DNA of 18,749 bases, taken from positions 1-18,749 of the forward strand of contig JAJZWN010000004.1 in the NCBI GenBank assembly GCA_021846695.1. The letters run 5' to 3'. The stretch comes from Thermoplasmata archaeon (GTDB taxonomy: Archaea > Thermoplasmatota > Thermoplasmata > Thermoplasmatales > Thermoplasmataceae). Positions 1 through 7,980 of the stretch are shown in pieces. How positions within the stretch are numbered: the stretch's first letter is position 1; each line of letters starts with the position of its first letter. A model generated the notes under the pieces. It was not told where the DNA came from and searched no databases. It worked only from the letters and a program-made list of their open reading frames with translations. A program made the position numbers and the translations under genes.

Positions 1-24
1 GCATATTTAATTTTATTCCATAGT

Positions 25-33
25 TTTATAATT
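25..33 (+). promoter_or_regulatory. BoxA/TATA promoter of polX
   Basis: The motif TTTTATAAT is centred 25 nt before the ATG at 54. In archaea this spacing puts the transcription start at or next to the start codon, so the polX mRNA is probably leaderless. No Shine-Dalgarno motif precedes the ATG. Confidence 0.6.
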
Positions 34-53
34 AAGGGTAATATGTATATAAT

Positions 54-1772
54 ATGACAAACTCTGAAATAGCAGAGATTTTTGAAAATTTATACAATAT
101 TTTAAGCATTGATGAAACAACAAAATTTGAAGCCCTGGCATACCAGAGGGTGGCGATGGAATTGCAATCAATGCCGGAGGATGTTTCTGAAGTATATGAT
201 AAGTATGGCATTGAGGGATTAATGAAAATTCCCGGTGTTGGCAAGGGGATAGCACAGCATATAATAGAATACCTGAAAACCGGAAAAATCGAAAAATATG
301 AAAAAATTAAAAGTGAATACCCTATTGATTTTAAAGATTTATTCCGGATAGAAGGCCTAGGGCCTAAAAAAGCAATATTACTGTATAAAAAGCTCGGCAT
401 AAAAAATTTAAATGATTTAAAAAAAGCTGCAGAAGAACATAAAATAGCAGATATCCCCGGCTTTGGGAAAAAAAGCGAAGAATTAATATTAAAGAATATT
501 TCAATGCTGGCTTCGTTGCACGGTAGAATTTTGCTTGCCCAGGGATTAAATGAGGCAAGAAAAATCATTTCATATTTAACAAAAAGTGATTTTATAGACA
601 GATGCTTTATCGCCGGGTCAACAAGAAGAATGAAAGAGACTCTGGGGGACATTGATATACTGGCAACATCGAAAGATAGCAAAAAAACTATGGATTTATT
701 TATAAATTTTGAGGATGCAAGATCGGTGATGATAAAAGGCGAGACAAAAACAACAATTCTATTAAGCACCGGTGTGACCTGCGACCTGCGTGTTATCAAT
801 GATGCAAGCTTTGGTGCTGCATTGCAATATTTTACTGGTAGCAAAGACCACAATATAAAGATAAGGAAAATAGCAATAGGCAATAATTATAAGTTGAATG
901 AATACGGCCTGTTTTATAATGATAGCAATATAGCAGCCAGTAAGGATGAAAAATTCATATACAACAGGCTAAATATGGATTATATACCTCCAGAAATGCG
1001 TGAAGACCGTGGTGAGATAGAACTGGCATTGCAACACAGGATACCGGAATTGATAAGTTTAAATGACATTAAAGGAGACCTGCATTTGCATACAAAGGAA
1101 AGTGATGGCCTCAACACAACGGAAGAAATGGTTAATGCTGCGCTGGAAAAGCGTTATGAATATATTGCAATGACAAACCACACAAAAAATCTAAAAATAG
1201 CCCATGGAATTGGAGACCAGGATTTTATAAAATATTTTGATACAGTAGATAAATTAAATCAGAAATATAAGATAAAAATATTGAAAGGCGCAGAAGTTGA
1301 TATCTTAAAGGATGGCTCACTGGATTTAAAAGATGAAACACTGGGACAGATGGATTGCGTAATTGCTTCAGTCCATATGAATATCTCAATGGAAAAGGAA
1401 GATATGACACAGAGAGTAATAAACGCAATAAAAACCGGTAAGGTAAATATTCTGGGGCACCCCACCGGAAGGTTGATTAATAAAAGATCGTCATATGAAA
1501 TAGAACTGGATGAGGTATCAAAATACTGTGAAAAATATAAAACTGCACTGGAAATTAATTCTTCTCCTGAGAGGTTAGATTTAAACGATGAAAACATTCT
1601 AAAAACCTCGAAGTACAATGTTTATTATTCAATAAACACAGATTCGCACAACATTTACGGGTATGATTTTATGGAATTGGGCGTTGGAACCGCAAGAAGG
1701 GGATGGCTTGGAAAGGAAAAAGTAATAAACACAATGGATTTAAATGGCCTGATGAAGTTTTTAAAAAAATAA
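54..1772 (+). CDS. polX: DNA polymerase X family protein with C-terminal PHP domain
   Basis: A family X (polymerase beta-like) DNA polymerase, expected to fill short gaps in base-excision repair. The 572 aa are the usual length for the prokaryotic PolX-PHP architecture. Helix-hairpin-helix motifs lie near residues 60-66 (PGVGKG), 99-106 (IEGLGPKK) and 134-140. The nucleotidyltransferase centre shows GSTRR (188-192), GDIDIL with D199 and D201, and the third aspartate D244 in CDLR. The PHP domain begins at about 341 with GDLHLH (H344, H346, D351) and keeps H376, E414, H441, H469, D530 and H532, so both active sites look intact. In characterised bacterial relatives the PHP domain gives 3'-5' exonuclease and AP-endonuclease activity; that this protein does the same is inferred. 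The gene stands alone with its own promoter, and an AT-rich spacer of about 140 nt follows it. The start at 54 is supported by BoxA spacing. Confidence 0.95.
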   Translation: MTNSEIAEIFENLYNILSIDETTKFEALAYQRVAMELQSMPEDVSEVYDKYGIEGLMKIPGVGKGIAQHIIEYLKTGKIEKYEKIKSEYPIDFKDLFRIEGLGPKKAILLYKKLGIKNLNDLKKAAEEHKIADIPGFGKKSEELILKNISMLASLHGRILLAQGLNEARKIISYLTKSDFIDRCFIAGSTRRMKETLGDIDILATSKDSKKTMDLFINFEDARSVMIKGETKTTILLSTGVTCDLRVINDASFGAALQYFTGSKDHNIKIRKIAIGNNYKLNEYGLFYNDSNIAASKDEKFIYNRLNMDYIPPEMREDRGEIELALQHRIPELISLNDIKGDLHLHTKESDGLNTTEEMVNAALEKRYEYIAMTNHTKNLKIAHGIGDQDFIKYFDTVDKLNQKYKIKILKGAEVDILKDGSLDLKDETLGQMDCVIASVHMNISMEKEDMTQRVINAIKTGKVNILGHPTGRLINKRSSYEIELDEVSKYCEKYKTALEINSSPERLDLNDENILKTSKYNVYYSINTDSHNIYGYDFMELGVGTARRGWLGKEKVINTMDLNGLMKFLKK

Positions 1773-1913
1773 TATTTAATAAACTGCATCTTAATTATTT
1801 ATTTTAATAACCATGAATATTTTTCAGGAATTTAGCGATTGCCAGAGGTTTTATAGTTAAATCTATATTCGTCCACTAACTAATATTTAAATAAATCATA
1901 GTTATCAATTTTT
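1773..1913. other. Intergenic spacer after polX
   Basis: A spacer of 141 nt. Its first 40 nt are T-rich on the + strand, suitable for archaeal termination of polX, and its end carries the BoxA of the acylase gene. I see no RNA gene or convincing small ORF in it. Confidence 0.5.
1886..1893 (+). promoter_or_regulatory. BoxA promoter of the acylase operon
   Basis: A canonical TTTAAATA box centred 24.5 nt before the ATG at 1914. It implies a leaderless transcript, and no Shine-Dalgarno motif lies before the ATG. Confidence 0.65.
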
Positions 1914-4415
1914 ATGAAAGTCTTTTCATCTAAAAAAAGATTCATAGTAGGAGTAATTGTTGCAATAGTTATAATTTCAATGATTTCAGTCTCCATTGGG
2001 CCTTTACCGCCGACTAATAAACTGCTAAATCCTTCAAAAGGTATTTATTCTATTCCACCGGAGTATAAAACTGGCGCTAAATATATGAATATTACTTATA
2101 ATGGTAAGACTGCAGAGGTCATAACTTTCCAGGAATCTGATGGATTTATAGGCATATATAGCAACCATAACTGGTCGTTATATTATGAACAGGGCTATTT
2201 AGAGGCAAAATACAGGCTTGCACAGATGGTCTTCATCAAGAAGGAAGCACAGGGCACTTTATCCGAACTTGTAGGTAAAAGTGAATTGTCATCGGATATA
2301 TTTTCAAGGGAATTAATGGACTGCCAGATAGCTAAATCTGAAGTAAACAACCTTTCAAAAACTTCCTACACCTATATGGCAACCAGCAATTTTGTCTCCG
2401 GTATAAACTCATACATAAACAATTTGAGCTATGGAAATACGCCACTGCTTTTTAAACTGCTCAATTATAAGCCCAAGGATTTTAACATAACAAATATCTT
2501 TGCAATCCAGCAAACTTTTCTGTGGGAAAACAGTGCAGGAGGCTTTGAGCCGCTTTACTTCCAGTATGCATTGCAGAAAATGCCTGAAAACATTATAAAA
2601 GCGCTGTATCCAGCTTACCAGGCAGGAATACAAAACCCCATTGTGCCTTATCAATGCAATCCGGGAATTTACAACGAAACAGGCGATATTAACAATTTAA
2701 CATTATACACGCCGTCTGTGCATATACCGGTAAACATAAGCAGCATACCTGCATTTTCATCGCCAACATCACTTGCATTTCCATCCTCTGAAAGTTTCAG
2801 CAACGACTGGGCAGTCAACGGGGTAAAAACAGACAATGTTTCGGCTTTGCTTGCAAATGACCCACATCTCACGACAAGCGTGCCTTCAATATGGATAGGT
2901 TTCCAGCTTGTATCTCCAGGCATGAACGTGATCGGAGTGGTGTTCCCTGGTTTCCCCGGCATAATACTCGGGCATAATAGTTACATAGCATGGGGTGCAA
3001 CTAACGGGCAGACACAGGAAACTTACTTCTATGCTGAAGAAACATCCAGTTCACATCCATACAGTTACTATTCCAACGGAAACTGGACAAAATTCACAGT
3101 GATAAACGAAACAATAAATGTAAAGGATTCAAAGCCATATAATCTGCAGCTGGAAGTTGCAGACAATGGGGTTGTGGTTGACAATGATTCGGGAACAAAA
3201 ATTGCCATGGACTGGACGGGTCTATCCCCGAGTTATGAGCTTACATTTTTCCTGCATATAGACAGAGCACATACAGTATCAGAGTTCAGGGACAACCTTA
3301 CACAATATTTCAAGGTTGCAATACAGAACTGGGCAGTTGCAGGTTCAAAGGGCAATATCGGCATATTCCCGTATGGAGATTATCCTGTCATAGAATCAGG
3401 CAATCCCAGAGGTGTATTAAATGGAACTGGTAGGTCAAACTGGGTGGGTTTCATACCACTGAAATATGAGCCGTCCTTATACGACCCTGCAAGGGGATTT
3501 GTATTCTCTGCTAACCAGATAACTGTTTCACCAGGTTATCCATATTATACTGGCTGGCTTTATGAAACAGGGCCACGTGCAAATGAGATATATTCATTGT
3601 TAAATTCAACTTCCGGGTTCAATACGTCAAAAATGGAAAAAGTACAGTTGTCGGTACATGATTACTCAACCAATATTTTCCTGAAGCCCCTGTTGAAATC
3701 CATTGAAAAATACTATGGAAATACAGAAATATATAATGAATTGGAATCATGGAACGGGAATATGGATATTAATTCTTCAGCAGCAAGTGTTTTCCATTTC
3801 TGGGAACATAATATAGTAAACGATACTTTCCTGCCATACATGGAAGAATACGGAATAACTCCTCAGGATGGATTATATAACATATCATTCTTCCTGGGTA
3901 GCGATGTAACATACCATGGCCCACTGATGGAAGACCTGGTAAACTGGACAATTAATTATCCTGATTCAACATATTTCAATAACCCTTTGAATGGCAATGT
4001 TGAGAATTTTTCATCACTGGCACTTCATGCATTTAACCAGACAATAAATGAGCTTAATAAAAAATATGGCACAATATCATCGAAATGGGACTGGGGCAAT
4101 ATTCATAAGAGGTACTTATCCAGCTTCTTTAGCATAAATACATTGAATACAAAGGAAATCCCGGCGGCTGGAAATGGAAATACGATAAACGCAGCATACG
4201 GGCTTACATCCAATTTTGGCCCCTCATGGAGGCTTATAGTTAACCTGTCAAATCCTGCAAAGTCCGTAGGCATATATCCCGGTGGCATCTCTGAAAACCC
4301 ATTGAGCAGTTATTATTCAAACAACTTCATACCATGGAACAACGGTGTATATTACACATTAATTCCAGTAAATATGCCGGAACAATTTTATCAGGGGTAT
4401 GGTGATCAAAAATGA
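1914..4415 (+). CDS. Exported penicillin acylase family Ntn-hydrolase
   Basis: A penicillin amidase family (peptidase S45) hydrolase that cleaves amide bonds of acylated substrates. In this family the precursor cuts itself just before a serine that becomes the nucleophile of the beta chain. Here S296 opens an SNDW motif, matching the SNxW start of the beta chain. N472 in QNWAVAG, followed by GNIGIFPYG, matches the oxyanion-hole asparagine block (N241 in E. coli penicillin acylase). NWVGFIPLK and GFVFSANQ are further family blocks. Residues 10-29 form a hydrophobic signal or membrane anchor, and about 23 N-x-S/T sequons are spread over the 833 aa, so the enzyme probably acts outside the cell as a glycoprotein. 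The substrate is unknown; N-acyl-homoserine lactones, other acyl amides and peptides are all possible. Its last 4 nt overlap the next gene (ATGA). Confidence 0.93.
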   Translation: MKVFSSKKRFIVGVIVAIVIISMISVSIGPLPPTNKLLNPSKGIYSIPPEYKTGAKYMNITYNGKTAEVITFQESDGFIGIYSNHNWSLYYEQGYLEAKYRLAQMVFIKKEAQGTLSELVGKSELSSDIFSRELMDCQIAKSEVNNLSKTSYTYMATSNFVSGINSYINNLSYGNTPLLFKLLNYKPKDFNITNIFAIQQTFLWENSAGGFEPLYFQYALQKMPENIIKALYPAYQAGIQNPIVPYQCNPGIYNETGDINNLTLYTPSVHIPVNISSIPAFSSPTSLAFPSSESFSNDWAVNGVKTDNVSALLANDPHLTTSVPSIWIGFQLVSPGMNVIGVVFPGFPGIILGHNSYIAWGATNGQTQETYFYAEETSSSHPYSYYSNGNWTKFTVINETINVKDSKPYNLQLEVADNGVVVDNDSGTKIAMDWTGLSPSYELTFFLHIDRAHTVSEFRDNLTQYFKVAIQNWAVAGSKGNIGIFPYGDYPVIESGNPRGVLNGTGRSNWVGFIPLKYEPSLYDPARGFVFSANQITVSPGYPYYTGWLYETGPRANEIYSLLNSTSGFNTSKMEKVQLSVHDYSTNIFLKPLLKSIEKYYGNTEIYNELESWNGNMDINSSAASVFHFWEHNIVNDTFLPYMEEYGITPQDGLYNISFFLGSDVTYHGPLMEDLVNWTINYPDSTYFNNPLNGNVENFSSLALHAFNQTINELNKKYGTISSKWDWGNIHKRYLSSFFSINTLNTKEIPAAGNGNTINAAYGLTSNFGPSWRLIVNLSNPAKSVGIYPGGISENPLSSYYSNNFIPWNNGVYYTLIPVNMPEQFYQGYGDQK
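4401..4406 (+). promoter_or_regulatory. Shine-Dalgarno motif for the small membrane protein
   Basis: GGTGAT lies 5 nt before the ATG at 4412, inside the 3' end of the acylase gene, and matches the archaeal 16S anti-SD. Together with the ATGA overlap it supports translational coupling. Confidence 0.6.
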
Positions 4416-4750
4416 ATGATAAATATTTTAATATATATGGAATATTCATATTAATTATAACTGCCTTTTTGCTTGGATATTACGGTTACTGGTATTTGCA
4501 AATTGTACCTGCAATTTTAATAGGCTATTTCATGGTTAGAAAAATTTCATATATAGTTTTAGCGGGTGTAGCCTCAATGCTGGGAATTTTTATAGCTTTA
4601 ATACCATCCTATGCCACAAGGATCAGGGGTGCGTCATTAGCATCCAGCATAGCGGGAATTCCATTTTACCTGGTAATACTATTAACCTTCCTGATTATAT
4701 TCGTTATAACAATAGCGGGATTGCTAATAGGCTCTTCAATTAATAAATAA
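4412..4750 (+). CDS. Small integral membrane protein coupled to the acylase
   Basis: I do not recognise the family. The 112 aa are mostly hydrophobic, with three to four predicted membrane segments at about residues 8-26, 28-42, 45-64 and 82-108, and a short charged turn near 70-74 (TRIRG). The first codons overlap the acylase stop (ATGA) and a strong SD sits in the acylase coding sequence, so the two proteins are made from one message. A role in anchoring, maturing or protecting against the exported hydrolase is possible but is inferred from position only. Confidence 0.8.
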   Translation: MNDKYFNIYGIFILIITAFLLGYYGYWYLQIVPAILIGYFMVRKISYIVLAGVASMLGIFIALIPSYATRIRGASLASSIAGIPFYLVILLTFLIIFVITIAGLLIGSSINK

Positions 4751-4763
4751 TTGCCAGGAAGTG

Positions 4764-4793
4764 TATTTAATATATTTTATTTCGTTAATTTAT
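4764..4793 (+). terminator. T-rich probable terminator of the acylase operon
   Basis: About 15-40 nt after the stop at 4750 the + strand has several runs of three to four T in an AT-only context, the usual form of archaeal termination. There is no hairpin. It is judged from composition only. Confidence 0.35.
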
Positions 4794-4802
4794 TCAAAAT
4801 AC

Positions 4803-4809
4803 TTTTATA
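4803..4809 (+). promoter_or_regulatory. BoxA promoter that decides the start of the 130-aa gene
   Basis: TTTTATA is centred at 4806. It is only about 10 nt before the first ATG at 4816 but 25 nt before the in-frame ATG at 4831. That is the spacing seen at other genes here, so the second ATG is favoured. Confidence 0.5.
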
Positions 4810-4830
4810 CCATATATGAATGAAATAATT

Positions 4831-5223
4831 ATGGAAATATTTAAAAAAGAGAGAACTATTGATACCACTAAAAATCTTCCTGACCTGATCAATGCCTTTT
4901 CACAATACCTGACAGATAATAAGTGGAGGGTTCAGAGCAATGTCCAGGCAGACAAAGCTATACTGCAGGCACAGAAGTTTGGAATATTAAGGGGATTGGT
5001 TGCAGCTGACAGGGCACTTACATTTCTATTCACATCGGAAGGGTCACAGGTTAAGGTTCAGGTTGGAGTAGGTAAATTGCTGGGCGATATTGCCGTAACA
5101 GCTATAGAGGTTATTCTCCTTTCGGAGATTTTCATAGTTGTTGATGTCCCTGAAATAGCATGGTCAGATCATGTGGAAAAAGAATTGCTGGATGAGTTGC
5201 AGAACATAGCAACACAGCAATAA
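4831..5223 (+). CDS. Conserved-looking hypothetical protein
   Basis: I cannot name the family with confidence. From the favoured ATG at 4831 the product has 130 aa (135 aa if ATG 4816 is used). It has a charged N-terminus, an amphipathic stretch with KWRVQ at about 31-35, a block with LQAQKFGILRGL at about 45-56 and RALTF near 61-65, then beta-like VKVQVGVGK at about 74-82. A long hydrophobic segment follows at about 86-106, and the C-terminal helix is acidic. The alternation suggests a small alpha/beta fold with one hydrophobic hairpin that may touch membrane. It is monocistronic, with its own BoxA and a 47-nt gap to the next gene. The function is unknown. Confidence 0.75.
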   Translation: MEIFKKERTIDTTKNLPDLINAFSQYLTDNKWRVQSNVQADKAILQAQKFGILRGLVAADRALTFLFTSEGSQVKVQVGVGKLLGDIAVTAIEVILLSEIFIVVDVPEIAWSDHVEKELLDELQNIATQQ

Positions 5224-5240
5224 CACAGTATCCTGAAAAT

Positions 5241-5253
5241 TTTTATCTTTTAG
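5241..5253 (+). promoter_or_regulatory. Probable BoxA of the DUF5680 gene
   Basis: TTTTATCTTTTAG is centred about 24 nt before the ATG at 5271, again the spacing expected for a leaderless mRNA. Confidence 0.45.
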
Positions 5254-5270
5254 TTCAACATATACTATAA

Positions 5271-5726
5271 ATGGACGATAATAAACTCACAAAATTTTTA
5301 ACCTCAGCAAAATTAAATGGCTATAGTTCCGGAAATGCTTATTATAAGGGCAAAATTGCCGGAACAATGGAATTTTCATTTAAAGATGGTAAATTGAAAT
5401 ATGCAGACATTTATTCCGGAACTGTATCATTTATCGGGCAAGAAACCGTCTTTGAGAATAATATTCCACAGTGGGGCATGGTGTATTATGGTGCAATCCT
5501 GGATGACAGCTATGACTCCAAAGAGGTTTATGATTTTCTCCGGAGTGCCTTAAGGACCATGCCAGAAAGCCTGCCCTTGAGAGGGAATGATGTTTTCTCA
5601 AACAATAAATTTACATACAAAAACGCCAGTGAAGGGGATATAGGGCATTTTATGGGATATGAAGAAATTGAGGAAGCTGATAATGTTATTTATGAAATGC
5701 ATTACTCTGGCGGCTATATCATATGA
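5271..5726 (+). CDS. DUF5680 domain-containing protein
   Basis: A 151-aa cytosolic protein with no signal or membrane segment. The pattern matches the DUF5680 family as I know it. FLTSAK and YSSG lie near the N-terminus, DIYSGTVSFIGQE with a following PQWGMVYYG lies at about 47-74, EGDIGHFMGYEEI at about 121-133, and the protein ends in YEMHYSGGYI. In the family these blocks cover the whole length, so the protein appears complete. No biochemical function is known to me for it. It is probably transcribed alone, since a BoxA precedes it and 135 nt of spacer separate it from metK. Confidence 0.82.
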   Translation: MDDNKLTKFLTSAKLNGYSSGNAYYKGKIAGTMEFSFKDGKLKYADIYSGTVSFIGQETVFENNIPQWGMVYYGAILDDSYDSKEVYDFLRSALRTMPESLPLRGNDVFSNNKFTYKNASEGDIGHFMGYEEIEEADNVIYEMHYSGGYII

Positions 5727-5763
5727 ATTGAAATTATGTGAACCGCATTGAAATATTTAACAC

Positions 5764-5800
5764 TGAATCTTCAAAATGATTCATAGTAATATTTATGAAT
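5764..5800. repeat. Alternating inverted repeats upstream of SAM synthetase
   Basis: Three related half-sites alternate in orientation. TGAATC (5764-5769) pairs with GATTCA (5778-5783), and ATTCATA (5779-5785) pairs with TATGAAT (5794-5800); each pair has an 8-nt spacer. The middle half-site is shared, so only one hairpin could form at a time. The cluster lies 34 nt upstream of the metK BoxA. It could be an operator for a dimeric regulator or a terminator stem for the DUF5680 gene; the sequence cannot decide. Confidence 0.5.
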
Positions 5801-5833
5801 AGCGAGTAATTTCTATGTCCTGCAGACAAAAGG

Positions 5834-5840
5834 TTTAAAA
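5834..5840 (+). promoter_or_regulatory. BoxA promoter of metK, deciding its start
   Basis: TTTAAAA is centred at 5837, which is 25 nt before ATG 5862 but only 16 nt before the upstream in-frame GTG at 5853. This favours ATG 5862 and a leaderless message. Confidence 0.6.
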
Positions 5841-5861
5841 ACTTATACCTATGTGAGGCTT

Positions 5862-7076
5862 ATGGAGTCACAATTAAAAGTTGAAAGAAACATCCAGGTA
5901 GAGGCAATAAAGCAGAGCCCTACAATGAGCAGGGAAGTTGAAATTGTGGAGAGAAAGGGAATCGGGCATCCGGACAGCGTTGCGGATGGAATTGCCGAAT
6001 CAGTAAGCAGGGCATTGAGCAAATATTACTTAAAGCAATATGGCAGAATATTACACCATAATACAGATCAGGTGGAGGTGGTGGGAGGACAGGCAGATCC
6101 TAAATTCAAAGGAGGAAATGTTCTTGACCCTACATACATATTATTAAGTGGGCGTGCTACTGCATCCGTTGGAAACGAGAGAATTCCTGTAAAATCACTG
6201 GCAATTAAGTCAGCAAAAGATTATTTGAGAGAGCATTTCCCGGATCTTGACATAGATTCTGATGTAATGATAGATTCAAGAATAGGAAATGGATCGGTGG
6301 ACCTGAGAGGGTTATATGATACAAGAAAATTCAAAGCAAATGATACTTCCTTTGGAGTTGGATTTGCACCATTTACCGATACAGAGACACTTGTAAAACT
6401 TACAGAGAAATATATAAACGGCGACCTTAAGAAATCATTGCCAGCAATAGGATATGATATAAAGGTAATGGGATTCAGGAAGGGAAGGACCATAAACCTT
6501 ACAGTGGCAGCAGCATATGTGGATAAATACGTTAAAGACCCTTCAGAATATTATGCTATAAAGGATGAACTTGTAAACAAGATAAAGGATAATGCAGTAA
6601 AATACACAGATGAGGACGTTCAGGTATTTGTAAATACTGGAGATGTCAAATCAGACAGTGTTTATTACCTTACTGTTACAGGCCTTTCTATGGAGAATGG
6701 CGATGATGGCTCCGTGGGAAGAGGAAACAGAGTCAATGGAATAATAACACCATACAGGCCAATGAGTATGGAAGCTGCAGCAGGGAAAAATCCTGTAACC
6801 CATGTGGGAAAGTTGTATAATGTACTGTCAAACCAGATAGCAGACAAAGTGGTAAAGGAAGAAGGAGGAGATATAAAGGAAGTCCTTGTAAGGATAGTTT
6901 CCCAGATAGGAAGGCCTGTAGATGAGCCTCATGTTGCATCTTTACAGCTTATCTATGAAGACAATGTTGACCCTTCAAAACATAAGAACAATATAAGGGC
7001 AATAGCAGATGACAAACTGGCACACATAGAAGAACTAACACAGATGTTTGTTGACGGAAAAGCAGATGTCTTTTAA
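5862..7076 (+). CDS. metK: S-adenosylmethionine synthetase, archaeal type
   Basis: Makes S-adenosylmethionine from methionine and ATP, the methyl donor for the cell. The protein belongs to the archaeal methionine adenosyltransferase family, which is distant from bacterial MetK. It shows the family signature VERKGIGHPDSVADG near the N-terminus, then HHNTDQVEVVGGQADPKF and GGNVLDPTYILLSGRA, and later GDDGSVGRGNRVNGII and PYRPMSMEAAAGKNPVTH. From ATG 5862 it has 404 aa, the usual size; a GTG at 5853 would add three residues but sits too close to the BoxA. It is monocistronic. The stop lies 3 nt from the stop of the convergent acetyltransferase gene. Confidence 0.97.
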   Translation: MESQLKVERNIQVEAIKQSPTMSREVEIVERKGIGHPDSVADGIAESVSRALSKYYLKQYGRILHHNTDQVEVVGGQADPKFKGGNVLDPTYILLSGRATASVGNERIPVKSLAIKSAKDYLREHFPDLDIDSDVMIDSRIGNGSVDLRGLYDTRKFKANDTSFGVGFAPFTDTETLVKLTEKYINGDLKKSLPAIGYDIKVMGFRKGRTINLTVAAAYVDKYVKDPSEYYAIKDELVNKIKDNAVKYTDEDVQVFVNTGDVKSDSVYYLTVTGLSMENGDDGSVGRGNRVNGIITPYRPMSMEAAAGKNPVTHVGKLYNVLSNQIADKVVKEEGGDIKEVLVRIVSQIGRPVDEPHVASLQLIYEDNVDPSKHKNNIRAIADDKLAHIEELTQMFVDGKADVF

Positions 7077-7091
7077 ATTTTATATTATTTT
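7070..7091 (+). terminator. T-rich tract between convergent metK and GNAT genes
   Basis: The + strand is T-rich across the metK stop and into the end of the opposing gene, fitting archaeal T-tract termination. No hairpin is present. It is judged from composition only. Confidence 0.35.
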
Positions 7092-7547
7092 CCACATAAG
7101 GTAAGCGTCGGATAAATCCGAGTAATAATTTTTTAATGTTGAAATAATAGAGAAACCATTCCTTTTGTAAAATTTTATTCCGTTTTCATTGTCAGTGCGC
7201 ACTTCCAATCTTACTGTGGACAGGCCAGCACGGATCATGACATTTAACTCCTGTGTCAACAGTGCCTTGCCTATACCTGCATACCGGAATTCCTGTTTAA
7301 CGGCAAACAGTAAAATTCTGCCTTCCGTGCCGGAATATTTAGCTCCAATAATAAAACCAACTACAGAATCAAAATTGTCGTACACTATAAATGCCTGGGG
7401 CCATGCCCTGTAAAGGTCGAGTATCAGGGATTTAGTGTAGTACTCAGACAATGAGCACTTTATTATTTCCATTATAGTCTCACTATCTTTTATTTCGAAT
7501 CCTCTGGGATAACCAAAAAATGAGTTCCCTGCGGCCATATATGCCAT
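7080..7547 (-). CDS. GNAT family N-acetyltransferase
   Basis: Transfers an acetyl group from acetyl-CoA to an amine; the acceptor is unknown. The acetyl-CoA pyrophosphate loop is seen as RYAGIGKALLTQ (R/Q-x-x-G-x-G/A), followed by motif B LEVRTDNENGIKFYKRNGF, which resembles RimI-type acetyltransferases. I chose the ATG at 7547 (155 aa). An ATG at 7538 is also possible, and the reading frame stays open to 7613, but those extra residues overlap the upstream gene and do not look like GNAT sequence. It lies 31 nt downstream of the DUF1634 gene. An AT-rich TATA-like region at about 7557-7570 may give it a promoter of its own, placed better for the 7538 start. Confidence 0.88.
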   Translation of the reverse strand: MAYMAAGNSFFGYPRGFEIKDSETIMEIIKCSLSEYYTKSLILDLYRAWPQAFIVYDNFDSVVGFIIGAKYSGTEGRILLFAVKQEFRYAGIGKALLTQELNVMIRAGLSTVRLEVRTDNENGIKFYKRNGFSIISTLKNYYSDLSDAYLMWKII

Positions 7548-7578
7548 GTATATGTATAAAATATTATAATCTTTCCAA

Positions 7579-7980
7579 TTACACCAGGAACCTGGGGACG
7601 ACAAGCATTGCAAAAAACAGGTTGAAAAGTACTATAGAAGCCATTCCCACATAAAGATAGTTTTTGTCATCAAAAAATGAAAGCCAGCCTATAAACACCA
7701 CGGTGATAGGTGTGAATATGAGAACCCAGAGCCCTACTGTTATAAAATAAAGGCCATCTATTGCAGAAAGGCCTGATACTATCTTGCTCAGCGATACTGA
7801 TTTTGAATCTATTCCATGTGCCAGTGCGTAATTATAATTGGACATCTGAGATAGTGTGAATCCATCTCCCCCATTCTTCGCAAACAGGATTATGACACCA
7901 ACTACAATAAAAGAAACGCTTATCATTACTCCTGCTTTCAGGAAATAACTTATTATTATTTCATCGTCGTGATTTTTCAT
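7579..7980 (-). CDS. DUF1634 family membrane protein
   Basis: A 133-aa protein with three predicted membrane segments at about residues 13-34, 74-100 and 110-131. The size, topology and position directly after a TauE/SafE gene match DUF1634 (COG4272), which is known mainly as a neighbour of such transporters. It overlaps the 3' end of the TauE gene by 20 nt and is preceded by a clear SD, so the two are co-translated. It may be an accessory subunit of the exporter; this is inferred from linkage. Confidence 0.82.
   Translation of the reverse strand: MKNHDDEIIISYFLKAGVMISVSFIVVGVIILFAKNGGDGFTLSQMSNYNYALAHGIDSKSVSLSKIVSGLSAIDGLYFITVGLWVLIFTPITVVFIGWLSFFDDKNYLYVGMASIVLFNLFFAMLVVPRFLV

Noticed and set aside
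32..883. Long open frame on the minus strand opposite polX
   Set aside because: The + strand frame encodes a clear PolX with intact motifs. The antisense frame gives a hydrophobic, serine-rich, unrecognisable product typical of the shadow of an AT-rich gene.
5727..5861. SAM riboswitch before the SAM synthetase gene
   Set aside because: The mRNA appears leaderless from BoxA spacing, and the sequence shows none of the multi-stem layout of known SAM riboswitches; only small inverted repeats are present.
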